NCBI RefSeq assembly: GCF_000299395.1
Contig: NC_018656.1
Coordinates: 1,488,001 to 1,552,000, forward strand
DNA length: 64,000 nucleotides
Reading direction: 5' to 3'
Origin: Candidatus Nitrosopumilus sediminis
GTDB lineage: Archaea > Thermoproteota > Nitrososphaeria > Nitrososphaerales > Nitrosopumilaceae
The notes below the pieces were generated by a model that was not told the origin of the DNA, did not search any database, and saw only the letters and a program-made list of their open reading frames with translations. The position numbers and the translations under genes are program-made. Below are positions 9,232 to 17,594 of the stretch, piece by piece (position 1 is the stretch's first letter; every line of letters starts with the position of its first letter).

Positions 9232-10021
9232 GATAGACATCTGTTCTTCTGTTTTTAAGTAATGGTAAAAGTTTTCGTGTCTGTTTTACTTTATTTAAAT
9301 CAATATTTACAAAACCTATTCCTTGCTTCTTTTTCATATCAAGTAAAATTTTTCCATAAGGATCAACTACTAGACTACGACCACAGTAAATATTTCCAAC
9401 TTGATCTGGAGCAATAACATAACATCCATTCTCAATTGCACGTGTTTTGTTTAATGTAATCCAGTGTTCTTCTTTCATGTATCCTTTAACCCAGGCAGAA
9501 GGTGCAACTAAAACTTCAGAGCCTGCAGATGCAAGTGATCTGGACATCTCTGGAAATCTTAAATCATAGCAGATCATCATGCCTGTTTTTCCAATAGATG
9601 TATTGGTTGGTTTTGTAATTTTTGAGCCTGATATCATTTTATCAGACTCCCTAAATCCTAATGCATCATAGAGGTGAATTTTTCTATAGGTAGAGATAAC
9701 TTTGCCTGTTTTGTCAATTATAAATGCAGTATCATAAACTCTATCTTTCTTTCTGCTCTTCTCATAAAATGATCCTATAACTTGAATTTTATTTTCTTTT
9801 GCAGCCTTTGCAATAGTTGAAACAAAATTTCCATTAATCATTTCAGCTAGACTTGCTAGTTGTTTTGCATTTTGAGATGAATTTGTGTAAAACATCATAA
9901 ATTCTGGTAGTGCACATAGTGTTGCGTTTTTTGATGCAGCTCTTGAAATATATGAAAGAATTTTTTTAAGATTAACTTCTTTGTTAGTTGATGCTTTGAA
10001 TTGAATTACTGCAACTTTCAT
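9215..10021 (-). CDS. carbon-nitrogen hydrolase (nitrilase/omega-amidase family)
   Basis: 268 residues, the usual length for this family. The Glu-Lys-Cys triad is visible as LPEFMMF (E40), TYRKIHLYD and MICYDLRFPE. The C-terminal NxDxxxV-like end (FVNIDLNKVKQTR) is typical of the Nit2/omega-amidase branch, which hydrolyses deaminated glutamine or other small amides, including repair of deaminated metabolites. The exact substrate cannot be fixed. It overlaps the convergent zinc-finger gene at its 3' end. Confidence 0.85.
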   Translation of the reverse strand: MKVAVIQFKASTNKEVNLKKILSYISRAASKNATLCALPEFMMFYTNSSQNAKQLASLAEMINGNFVSTIAKAAKENKIQVIGSFYEKSRKKDRVYDTAFIIDKTGKVISTYRKIHLYDALGFRESDKMISGSKITKPTNTSIGKTGMMICYDLRFPEMSRSLASAGSEVLVAPSAWVKGYMKEEHWITLNKTRAIENGCYVIAPDQVGNIYCGRSLVVDPYGKILLDMKKKQGIGFVNIDLNKVKQTRKLLPLLKNRRTDVYPTLKA

Positions 10022-10144
10022 GACATTAGTAAATCATATCGCAATAAAAGGATAAACTTGTGGTACAAATCAGAAATGTACCATTTTCTTATTATGTAAA
10101 TTCATTCTATACAATACAACTGATCATAGTGTGTATGTCATCCC

Positions 10145-10171
10145 TTGACTGGAGAGATATTTTCCAGTCAA
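10145..10171. repeat. perfect 9-bp inverted repeat in intergenic region
   Basis: TTGACTGGA (10145-10153) and TCCAGTCAA (10163-10171) form a hairpin with a 9-base loop, and a G-T and an A-T pair could extend it inward. It lies in the 166-base gap between the tautomerase gene and the nitrilase-family gene. T-rich sequence follows it on the plus strand. It may be a terminator, an operator or part of a small RNA. Confidence 0.4.
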
Positions 10172-10187
10172 ATATTTTTAAAAATAA

Positions 10188-10364
10188 TTAAAGTTGGTTT
10201 CCTGCTAAAAACCAATTTTCCTTAGGATTGTCTTCAAAAACAACAATTACGTGATTTTCTTTCGTTTTTAGAATCTCAACTGCTGATTTTGTTATTGCTT
10301 TTGCATATTCGTCTTTTTGTTCCTGAGTTCTACCAGGATACATTGATACTGTAATCAAAGGCAT
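10188..10364 (-). CDS. 4-oxalocrotonate tautomerase-like protein
   Basis: 58 residues beginning MPLITVSMYPGRT. After removal of Met, Pro becomes the N-terminal catalytic base of the tautomerase superfamily. The remainder (DEYAKAITKSAVEIL and VIVVFEDNPKENW) follows the beta-alpha-beta fold and usual length of the 4-OT family. It should act on keto-enol acids, but the substrate is not evident. The gene is preceded by the rhomboid gene on the same strand, 33 bases away. Confidence 0.85.
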   Translation of the reverse strand: MPLITVSMYPGRTQEQKDEYAKAITKSAVEILKTKENHVIVVFEDNPKENWFLAGNQL

Positions 10365-10397
10365 ACCTTGTTCAGAATATTTCAGCGATTTATTCTT

Positions 10398-11156
10398 TCA
10401 ATAGTCTGGTCTGTAACCGTATCTTGTTCCATATGTATAGTCAGAACTATGTGTTTTCTTGTACAGATATCCAGTTGCAAATCCTATTGCAAATCCTCCA
10501 ATGTGAGCCATATATGCAACACCACCACCTGCAACACCAAAGCCACCTATGAAAAATGGTAACAGATTTTGAAAGACTAGCCAAAAGGGTAAGAACCATT
10601 TTGCTTGAATATGCATCATTCTCCAGAAAAATCCCAACATAAGAAAAGTGGTAATTCTAACTCTAGGGAAGATTGCTAAATATGCACCAAGTATTCCAGA
10701 TATTGCTCCTGATGCACCTACTGCAGGAATAGAGCTTGTTGGATCTATGACAATGTGAGCTAAACCTGCACCAATCCCCCAGCCAAAATAAATTAAAAGA
10801 AATTTTGCTTTACCAAACTTTAGTTCAATGTTATCACCGAAGATCCACAAAAATAACATGTTACCACCCAAGTGCATCAGACCACCATGCATGAAAATAG
10901 AACTAAATAGTGAAACGTATGACATATCTGGACATAAAATTCCAGGTTGTATTACAGATGAAAAACCAGTAACACAGCTTGGAACTGCACCCCATTCAAA
11001 AAACATCAATGCAGCTTGTTGATTAGAAAATTCCCAAAATTGACCAGTTACAGCTATTTCATACAAAAATATTACAACATTTATGATGATTAAAGAAATG
11101 GTTATTTTTGGTTTGAATCCTGGAGGATGGGGGTTTTCATCACGTAATGGTAACAT
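10398..11156 (-). CDS. rhomboid family intramembrane serine protease
   Basis: 252 residues with about six membrane helices. The conserved GNMLFLWIFGDNIE segment in helix 2, the catalytic serine in GASGAISGILGA and the catalytic histidine in HIGGFAIGF show the Ser-His dyad in order. It cleaves other membrane proteins within the bilayer. A cytosolic tail with Tyr and Arg follows the last helix. A TATA-like TTATTATA on the minus strand at 11183-11190 lies about 27-34 bases upstream of the ATG, fitting a leaderless transcript. Confidence 0.92.
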   Translation of the reverse strand: MLPLRDENPHPPGFKPKITISLIIINVVIFLYEIAVTGQFWEFSNQQAALMFFEWGAVPSCVTGFSSVIQPGILCPDMSYVSLFSSIFMHGGLMHLGGNMLFLWIFGDNIELKFGKAKFLLIYFGWGIGAGLAHIVIDPTSSIPAVGASGAISGILGAYLAIFPRVRITTFLMLGFFWRMMHIQAKWFLPFWLVFQNLLPFFIGGFGVAGGGVAYMAHIGGFAIGFATGYLYKKTHSSDYTYGTRYGYRPDY

Positions 11157-11273
11157 TAGTTGCTTTGTTTGAATAAAATTTGTATAATAAGATTATTCCA
11201 TTCTATATTGATAGTATAATTAAAGTTCAATCAAAATTATTTGTATAATTCAAGATACATTTTCAAAATCTTT

Positions 11274-11335
11274 AGCAAAATAGATGGTGTGAGGTAAACG
11301 GTCTGGGAATAGCCTCCATCCTATCTATTTGAAAA
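11274..11335 (+). ncRNA. candidate structured small RNA
   Basis: AAATAGAT (11278-11285) pairs with ATCTATTT (11323-11330), and inside it GAGG (11291-11294) pairs with CCTC (11313-11316), with GG/CC pairs between. The enclosed loop is GC-richer than its surroundings (ACGGTCTGGG). TATAAT at 11244-11249 lies about 26 bases before the predicted 5' end. I do not recognise a known RNA family. The strand is chosen from the promoter position and is an inference. Confidence 0.4.
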
Positions 11336-11398
11336 TAATTATTGATATTTGAATAAAAGAGACACGTAGAAATCATTCATACAAATCATTAGTGTTTC

Positions 11399-11412
11399 CT
11401 AAATACTATTTT
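11399..11412 (+). promoter_or_regulatory. promoter box of small-RNA element copy A
   Basis: CTAAATACTATTTT is identical, base for base, to the box at 35876-35889 on the minus strand. In both cases its first base lies 27 bases before the first base of CAATTGGAA. This is the spacing expected between an archaeal TATA box and its transcription start. Confidence 0.55.
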
Positions 11413-11425
11413 AGAAAATACAATA

Positions 11426-11487
11426 CAATTGGAATTGTCACCAAACAACTAACCATTGATGGTCTTAAATTCCAATTTTATTAATTT
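11426..11487 (+). ncRNA. small-RNA element copy A (three-copy family)
   Basis: The outer helix is AATTGGAATT (11427-11436) with AATTCCAATT (11468-11477). Then comes an asymmetric internal loop, GTC against CTTA. The inner helix is ACCA with TGGT plus CAA with TTG, closed by a seven-base loop. A T-rich tail follows. The motifs GTCACC and TGGTCTTAA are shared with the copies at 35.8 kb and 47.9 kb. The nearest plus-strand coding sequence is far downstream, so it appears to be an independent RNA gene. Function unknown. Confidence 0.6.
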
Positions 11488-11545
11488 AAAAATAAAAAAA
11501 GGATTTAAAATCCTAATTTTGAGCATGTGTCAGAGTTTGAATCGA

Positions 11546-13147
11546 TCAAACACGAATAATTCCTTGTTTTATTAAAAACTCTAGCCCTTGAACAAAAGTT
11601 TCATCATCTATTTGTCCTGCTGCCCACCATTCTGCATTGTTTCTAATCCACGAGGGAATCTGTTGAGTTTCAGTTATTTCTTGTTGTGTTTGAGGAATTA
11701 CAATAATATCATTTTTTATCAAATATTCTATTCCCTGAATGAATGTATTATCATCAATTTGTTCTTCAGACCACCACAATGCATTGTTTCTAATCCAATC
11801 AGGTATTGAAATTTCATTTTGGTTTGCAACTCGATTAATTACAATGGGAATCGAAGTCTTTGCCAGATTATTGTTATCTAAGTTATAGAAATTCAGATTA
11901 GCAATTCCCGATACATCTTCAGGGACCATAAATTCTGCAATGTTGTGTTGATCTTTAGAATCAGTACTAGTGCCACTCTGCTCATAAATTATTTTTTCAT
12001 TTTGGGTAACTGAAAAATCATAATTTGTAGAAACAGGTCTGTTCTTTAAGAAAATATCAGTTACATCAAAAATTATCTTTGCATTAGAATTAGATGTTAA
12101 ATTTTCAGGTTCCATAGATGCTAAAATTCTAAACTGCCCATTTTCTGTGACTGAACTCAAATGAACATAATCACGATCTGGTTTGATCACAAAATTCATT
12201 TCATTTTGATTAGATCCATTTTCAAATACATTTAGCAATTCTTTTTGATAAATAATAAAATGAACAACACGTCCATCGGAGAAAAAATCATCAATGGTTG
12301 TAATATCATCAGAGAGTTTGACTCCGTTTACATACATTGAAAATCCAGATACTAGTAAATCACCAAATGTTTTTGGAATTACAAGTTCTTCATGAACAAC
12401 AGAAGTTTGGTTGATATTAGATTTACTCCACTCAAAAGGCATAGAATAACTGATTTCTTTTAAATTTGAATCATATTGAAAATCTGAAATTTCGTCATAG
12501 TATGTAACTACATCAATGGTTTGCTCTCCAAAGTTTGGATCAACAAAACTGTGTTTTGTGGTTTGAGCAATAGATATTCCAGCATTGAAGACAAGTGGTA
12601 CTTCCAATTTTTGTGAATAGTCATCAGCTGTAAGTATGCTAATATCAAATTTGTATAATCCTCCTTCGCTGAGTTTCGGTCCCTTTACATGAACCATTCT
12701 GCTTTCAAAGCCTAGCAAAGAGCCAAGAAGTCCATTATCAGTCTCTTCTTCAATTACAACAGCATCTACATCTTCTGATACAAAATTAAAAACTATGAAT
12801 CCGTTATCTGCCTTGAATTCTTGCTCAAATAGAAAAGTCTCACCACGATAAGATTTTATCAAAAATGTAACATCTCGTAAAGTTATTTTAGAATCAAAAT
12901 CAATCATCGAGATAGAAATTTGTTGATCATCACTTGCTTCAGAATCACTTTTAGACGATGAAATTTCTAGTGTTACTTGTTTTCCATTTAGATCAACAGG
13001 TGGAAAAGTTTCACTGCCTACACCATGACCAAAAACACTATCAAATCCAAAAATAAATACAGTTGAAAATATCAAAAGGGCAAATAATGCTAGATGATTC
13101 AATCTAAGTCCACTTGTTTGGATCTTTTTTTCTAATTTCTTTTCCAT
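11546..13147 (-). CDS. secreted protein with two C-terminal WIRNNAxWW repeats
   Basis: 533 residues from the ATG at 13147; an in-frame ATG at 13195 is also possible. I prefer 13147 because it puts the signal sequence (basic KKLEKK, then a hydrophobic stretch ending near FGHG) at the N-terminus and reduces overlap with the upstream 68-aa gene. The body is beta-rich and related to the 568-aa and 452-aa secreted proteins of this window, sharing an early GHGxG and DLNGKQV-like segment. Two copies of W-I-R-N-N-A-x-W-W...Q-I-D-D-x-T-F end the protein. It is probably a cell-surface protein. Confidence 0.75.
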   Translation of the reverse strand: MEKKLEKKIQTSGLRLNHLALFALLIFSTVFIFGFDSVFGHGVGSETFPPVDLNGKQVTLEISSSKSDSEASDDQQISISMIDFDSKITLRDVTFLIKSYRGETFLFEQEFKADNGFIVFNFVSEDVDAVVIEEETDNGLLGSLLGFESRMVHVKGPKLSEGGLYKFDISILTADDYSQKLEVPLVFNAGISIAQTTKHSFVDPNFGEQTIDVVTYYDEISDFQYDSNLKEISYSMPFEWSKSNINQTSVVHEELVIPKTFGDLLVSGFSMYVNGVKLSDDITTIDDFFSDGRVVHFIIYQKELLNVFENGSNQNEMNFVIKPDRDYVHLSSVTENGQFRILASMEPENLTSNSNAKIIFDVTDIFLKNRPVSTNYDFSVTQNEKIIYEQSGTSTDSKDQHNIAEFMVPEDVSGIANLNFYNLDNNNLAKTSIPIVINRVANQNEISIPDWIRNNALWWSEEQIDDNTFIQGIEYLIKNDIIVIPQTQQEITETQQIPSWIRNNAEWWAAGQIDDETFVQGLEFLIKQGIIRV

Positions 13148-13310
13148 CAATGGTAATTTGATCTTGTTCTTCAAATACAGTATGCCACTTTCCATTGTCT
13201 GGAAAAATTTTGTTCATCTCTTTTACTTTATCACTAGTTGGTGCTTTGTTCATTAAAGCTCCCCATCTCATGTTTGGAACCTTTGGCATGATATCATTGA
13301 TGTCTTTCAT
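13104..13310 (-). CDS. 68-aa hypothetical protein overlapping the next gene
   Basis: A hydrophilic 68-residue protein (MKDINDIMPKVPNMRWGALM at the start, KKDPNKWT at the end) with no recognisable domain. It is supported by a TATA-like TTTAAATAAA on the minus strand at 13331-13340, 21-30 bases before the ATG, which is the leaderless spacing seen throughout. Its 3' end overlaps the start of the 533-aa secreted protein by 44 bases in another frame. That would couple their translation. Confidence 0.5.
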   Translation of the reverse strand: MKDINDIMPKVPNMRWGALMNKAPTSDKVKEMNKIFPDNGKWHTVFEEQDQITIDGKEIRKKDPNKWT

Positions 13311-13343
13311 TATACTATCACTTTACAGAATTTATTTAAAAAC

Positions 13344-15050
13344 CTATGATTGTATTCGCATAATTCCTTCTTTAATCAAGAACTGAATTCCTTGAATGAA
13401 TGAATCATCATCTATTTGTCCTGCTGCCCACCATTCTGCATTGTTTTTAATCCAACTAGGGATTTCATTTAAGCCAGAGCCAGAGCCTTGTGTGGTTGGA
13501 GGAATCTTTATGATATCTTCTTTAATTAAATATTGAATTCCTTGAACAAATGAGTTATCATCTATTTGTCCTGCTGCCCACCATTCTGCATTGTTTTTAA
13601 TCCAACTAGGGATTGGTGTTTTTTCAGGAACCGCAGGTATAGTCGTTGAGCCTGGACCAATCTCAATAATTGCAGAGCCAATTCCGGCATATGTTGGATC
13701 ATAATCTAATCCTGTTCCATAAACTAGAATGTCAACTCGGATTTGTCCTGCAGATGGAACATAGATTCTTTGAATATCTAATCCTTCAATAGATGTTATT
13801 CCAGGATTAATTGGATCATCACCATCATTTCGTGCTATTTCTTTATCAAATTCATCTAAAACAACATAAGCATATTTTACATCTTTGAGTAGTTCTCTAT
13901 TTTCATTAAAGAATGTAAATTCAAATGGAATTTCTTGATTTGCACCATATTTTCCATCCCATGAAATATTTACAGTGGTTGGAACTTGCTCATAGTTTTT
14001 AGTATCTACAAGATAAAATTCAGTGGAACTCTTTGATGCCTCATCTAACGGAACTAATTTCAAATCCATTTTTTTATTATTATAATTGCTTGAACCTAAT
14101 TTTTCATTAATTTTTTGTAATTCATTTTTGGTAATCAAGAAATGAACGATATTGGTATCTTCATATGAGTATGGATCATTTAGTAATGCTCTTTGATCTA
14201 TTTCTACACCGTTAACATATCCTTTGAATTGCTTACCTTCTGCATAAGGTGTAAAAGATTTAGGAACTCTTACTTCTTCATGTACTACTTGAACTAAATC
14301 AACATAATCAGGATTCCAATTAAAGGGCATATCAAATGAAATAGAATTATCAGACTTGTTAAAGTCAAAATTGTCAACATCATCATAGTATGTTTTTATA
14401 ATTACTGGAACTTCTTCAGCATTTGCTGTTTGAAAAGAAAAGTTTTGTTCTTGTGCTACACTGACATAAGTCTCATAACTTAATAAATTAGCAAGCACAG
14501 TTCTTGGACTAGTAGCTGCTTCAATATCAACTCTAATTTTGTATAATCCACCTTTTACAAATATTGGACCTGTGATTGATGGTCTTGCACATATATCTAA
14601 ATTATCATCAGTACAAGCTGCACCTTGAACAAATAATGCACCTGGGGCACTGACATGTTCAGAACCGCCATAAATTGAGCATTTTTCTAAATCAGCTTCA
14701 TTACAATTTTCTTTTGGTTTAATCTTTACATCTAATCTTCCGTCTGGATCGTAGAATAGATTTCTAGCTAATAGTTCACCACTTTGCCAAACTTCTATTC
14801 GATATGTAACTTTGTCAAGATTTGTATCAGTTAAAGTATCAAAAAATCGTACTTGCATATTTGCAGAATCAATCTCTCCTACAGTAATATCAGATGGACT
14901 CAATTGAGTTCGAACTGTTACTTTCATATCACCGAATGTTATTGGCGGAGCTTGATCTCCTCCAAGTCCATGTCCAAATGCATCAGGAAGAACAGTAACA
15001 ATTGAGAAAATACCAATTATTGAAATGAATAATGCAAACTTGCTATACAA
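13344..15050 (-). CDS. secreted protein with two C-terminal WIKNNAEWW repeats
   Basis: 568 residues with an N-terminal signal peptide (about 1-25, ending VLPDAFGHG) and a beta-sandwich-rich body. The body has a cysteine-containing segment ([24 protein letters not shown]) that may form disulfides. The C-terminus has two near-identical modules with [16 protein letters not shown]. Their DNA is identical over 58 bases (13407-13464 and 13557-13614), so they duplicated or converted recently. It is a paralogue of the neighbouring 533-aa protein and likely surface-exposed. Confidence 0.78.
   Translation of the reverse strand: MYSKFALFISIIGIFSIVTVLPDAFGHGLGGDQAPPITFGDMKVTVRTQLSPSDITVGEIDSANMQVRFFDTLTDTNLDKVTYRIEVWQSGELLARNLFYDPDGRLDVKIKPKENCNEADLEKCSIYGGSEHVSAPGALFVQGAACTDDNLDICARPSITGPIFVKGGLYKIRVDIEAATSPRTVLANLLSYETYVSVAQEQNFSFQTANAEEVPVIIKTYYDDVDNFDFNKSDNSISFDMPFNWNPDYVDLVQVVHEEVRVPKSFTPYAEGKQFKGYVNGVEIDQRALLNDPYSYEDTNIVHFLITKNELQKINEKLGSSNYNNKKMDLKLVPLDEASKSSTEFYLVDTKNYEQVPTTVNISWDGKYGANQEIPFEFTFFNENRELLKDVKYAYVVLDEFDKEIARNDGDDPINPGITSIEGLDIQRIYVPSAGQIRVDILVYGTGLDYDPTYAGIGSAIIEIGPGSTTIPAVPEKTPIPSWIKNNAEWWAAGQIDDNSFVQGIQYLIKEDIIKIPPTTQGSGSGLNEIPSWIKNNAEWWAAGQIDDDSFIQGIQFLIKEGIMRIQS
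13407..13614 (-). repeat. 58-bp identical direct repeats encoding WW modules
   Basis: Positions 13407-13464 and 13557-13614 are identical and 150 bases apart. A closely similar stretch lies at about 11605-11650 in the neighbouring paralogue. All encode the W[15 protein letters not shown] core. Confidence 0.85.
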
Positions 15051-15164
15051 TACAAAATTTGGGGTTAAACCATATTTAAAGATGGCACAGGATTTCTAAG
15101 CATGAGAATTTTTTTATTTCTAAAATAGAGAACAACTTTTATTCGTGATTTTCAAAGAATCAGT

Positions 15165-15986
15165 ATGAAATTTCTATTTGCAGTATTACTAGTTCCATTA
15201 TTAATTATTCCAGCATTTGCTGAGGAACAAACATTATCTACAGATAAAGGAACATTAGATGTAAAATTATCTTATGATGATATTGTTCCAGGAGATTTGA
15301 ACAGCATAAGAGTAGATTTTCTAAACGGCAAAACAAAAAATACACAAGTACATATTGATTATAAAATTAAAGTTTCAAAAGATAATGAAATTATATTTCA
15401 GACTCCAAATCTAATGCATACATCAGAGGGTTTTTTGAAGGGATTAAAGATTGAATTTCCTGAAGATGGGGTTTATTCTATGGATTTTGAAATAGAAGGA
15501 ATTTTGTTTAATCCAATTCCAACTGAAACAGTATCATTTGATATTACAGTAGGAGAAGCACATGCTCAACCACCTATATCTGATAATGATGTTCCACCTA
15601 CCGAAGAAAATGGAGGATGTTTAATTGCAACTGCAGCATATGGTTCTGAAATGGCACCACAAGTTCAACAACTAAGAGAAATTAGAGATAATACTGTTTT
15701 GTCAACAGAATCTGGAACTGCTTTTATGAGTGGATTTAATCAATTTTATTATTCATTTTCTCCAGGTGTGGCTGATCTAGAAAGAGAAAATCCAGTTTTC
15801 AAAGAAATGGTAAAAGTTGGATTAACTCCAATGTTATCATCATTATCATTGTTAAATTATGTAGATATTGATTCAGAACAAGAAATGCTAGGATATGGTG
15901 TATCTATAATTCTACTAAATATTGGAATGTATGTAGGAATTCCTGTATTTGGGATTCTAAAGTTGTACCAGTTTAGAAAAAACTAG
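15165..15986 (+). CDS. secreted CFI-box C-terminal domain protein
   Basis: 273 residues with a clear signal peptide (MKFLFAVLLVPLLIIPAFAE) and a beta-sandwich-like domain (about 25-130). A low-complexity linker leads to GGCLIATAAYGSEMAPQV and a following REIRDNTVLST segment, the signature of the CFI-box (CFIATAAYGS) C-terminal domain. A hydrophobic helix near the end (about 245-265) would anchor it in the membrane. The CFI-box is common on archaeal and bacterial surface proteins but its role is not established. It diverges from the 568-aa gene across 114 bases. Confidence 0.8.
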   Translation: MKFLFAVLLVPLLIIPAFAEEQTLSTDKGTLDVKLSYDDIVPGDLNSIRVDFLNGKTKNTQVHIDYKIKVSKDNEIIFQTPNLMHTSEGFLKGLKIEFPEDGVYSMDFEIEGILFNPIPTETVSFDITVGEAHAQPPISDNDVPPTEENGGCLIATAAYGSEMAPQVQQLREIRDNTVLSTESGTAFMSGFNQFYYSFSPGVADLERENPVFKEMVKVGLTPMLSSLSLLNYVDIDSEQEMLGYGVSIILLNIGMYVGIPVFGILKLYQFRKN

Positions 15987-16043
15987 TTTTATTTCTGGAA
16001 ATTCCAGTGAAGTTTTTATGTATCCATCCAAGTAATTTGTTTA

Positions 16044-16847
16044 ATGAAGACTAAAGCATTAAGCTCTTTCTTCGTACTATTTGCTATCGCAGCAGGTATT
16101 GTCGCTATGACACCAGCTGCTTTTGCAGATCATTCAGAAGTCACAATCACTCCTGCACCAGGTTCTGGTGCACCAGGTTGTGAAGATACAGCAGAAGGAT
16201 GTTACATTCCAAGTACTGCAACAGTAGATGTCGGTGGTAAAGTAATCATGACAAATACTGACAGTGCAGCACATACATTTACATCAGGAACTCCAGATGG
16301 CGGACCAGATGGTGTATTTGATACAAGTCTACTAATGGTAGATGGTTCATACGAATGGACTCCAGAAACTGTAGGTGAACAACCATATTTCTGTATGGTA
16401 CATCCTTGGATGCAAGGACTGATCATAGTACAAGAAGCAAACGCTGACGAAATGATGGGTGGCGACTTGATGGTAACAGTTACAGACTCTGCAGTAAAAG
16501 GCGGAACTCAAGTAGAACTTGAGTTCAGTGAATTACATGTCAACTATGTAATTACTGCAACACAAAAGGGTGAAACAGTTTACACTGAAACTGCACATGC
16601 AATGGAACACACAGCAACTCATCAAATAGATGCAGTTGGTTCTGATGCAAATCCAATTAACATTGAAGTTGTTTCTTTGGGAATTGGAGCACCAGGTGAA
16701 GAAGATAGCTGGACTGGACCAACAGGCATAGTATCTACATCAAAAGTTGTCCCAGAATTTGGTACAATTGCAATGATGATACTAGCTGTTGCAATCATAA
16801 GCATAGTTGCAGTAACTGCAAAATCTAGAGTCGTTCCAAGATTTTAG
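16044..16847 (+). CDS. plastocyanin-like blue-copper protein with PEFG C-terminal anchor
   Basis: 267 residues: signal peptide (about 1-28, ending AAFADH), cupredoxin domain (about 35-130), a second beta domain, and a C-terminal VVPEFGTIAMM tail with a hydrophobic helix and basic end. Type I copper ligands are visible as H in AHTFTSG and C, H and M in YFCMVHPWMQG. Such small copper proteins replace haem cytochromes as electron carriers in ammonia-oxidising thaumarchaea. PEFG is an archaeosortase-type sorting signal, so it should be anchored on the outer face of the membrane. Confidence 0.93.
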   Translation: MKTKALSSFFVLFAIAAGIVAMTPAAFADHSEVTITPAPGSGAPGCEDTAEGCYIPSTATVDVGGKVIMTNTDSAAHTFTSGTPDGGPDGVFDTSLLMVDGSYEWTPETVGEQPYFCMVHPWMQGLIIVQEANADEMMGGDLMVTVTDSAVKGGTQVELEFSELHVNYVITATQKGETVYTETAHAMEHTATHQIDAVGSDANPINIEVVSLGIGAPGEEDSWTGPTGIVSTSKVVPEFGTIAMMILAVAIISIVAVTAKSRVVPRF

Positions 16848-16861
16848 GAATACCTCTTTTT

Positions 16862-17491
16862 CTATTTTCTTTTTACTAGAGATATTATTGCCAAGATGAT
16901 AGCTGCTCCAGCAATGGATAACCCAAATATTGCAAAGTCATATGCTGCGCCACCATCAGAAGAAACTTTAGTTTCACCTGAGCTTAGTTTAGAAACATCT
17001 TGTTGTAAAGAAGAAATTGCATTTTTCAATGCAACAATGTCAGTATCACCTCCACCAGAAGTTGGAGGAAAGTCTAAGACTGCAGTAGGTTCTACGTCTT
17101 CAACTGGAATTTTAATATCAATTGGAGTACCACGAAGGTCGCCTTTTAGTTCTACCAAATAGGTTCCAGTTTTAGTTGGAATAATTGGTGAGAAATAATA
17201 TCCAGGTTTAACATCAGAATTAATATCAATTTTTTTAGATACACCTCCAAACATTATAGTTGCATCAACATTTTTGAAAGCACTTGTTATTCCTGTAAAT
17301 GTACCTTCTTTTTCTCCTCTTTCAATAATTTTAAGAACCAAATCATTTCGAATGCCTACAACAGGAGGTTCAATTCCCCAACCTACTTCAATTTCATATT
17401 GTTCTACATGAGCAGTAGTATGAGCAAATGAGGGCACAACCATCCCAATAGAAAATAACAGTCCTATAAAGACAAAAAGCGTAATCTTCAC
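16862..17491 (-). CDS. membrane-anchored secreted protein, possibly linked to copper handling
   Basis: 209 residues from a GTG at 17491, which yields a clean signal peptide (MKITLFVFIGLLFSIGMVVP); a TTG at 17500 is the alternative. The mature domain begins HTTAHVEQYEIEVGWGIEPP and is beta-rich. An Asp/Ser linker and coiled segment (ALKNAISSLQQDVSKL) lead to a C-terminal membrane helix ending KRK. I do not recognise the family. Histidines at the mature N-terminus and its place between a cupredoxin and a CopC-CopD gene suggest a role in copper delivery; this is inference. Confidence 0.7.
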   Translation of the reverse strand: MKITLFVFIGLLFSIGMVVPSFAHTTAHVEQYEIEVGWGIEPPVVGIRNDLVLKIIERGEKEGTFTGITSAFKNVDATIMFGGVSKKIDINSDVKPGYYFSPIIPTKTGTYLVELKGDLRGTPIDIKIPVEDVEPTAVLDFPPTSGGGDTDIVALKNAISSLQQDVSKLSSGETKVSSDGGAAYDFAIFGLSIAGAAIILAIISLVKRK

Positions 17492-17594
17492 TACAACCAA
17501 TTTAGAATAACACGTTATTATCTTTACGTGAATTGGTACAAATCCCGAATAATTTGAAAACTGTTTAAATTATCAAAGATGACCTGAAGATTAA

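Larger units (their letters stand above)
11157..11545. other. 389-base intergenic region carrying two small-RNA candidates
   Basis: No convincing protein gene lies here. The rhomboid gene's promoter is at the left end. Two compact structured elements follow on the plus strand (11274-11335 and 11426-11487), each with a TATA-like box about 26 bases before its inferred start. The right end is A/T-rich sequence running into the 3' end of the secreted-protein gene. Confidence 0.6.
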
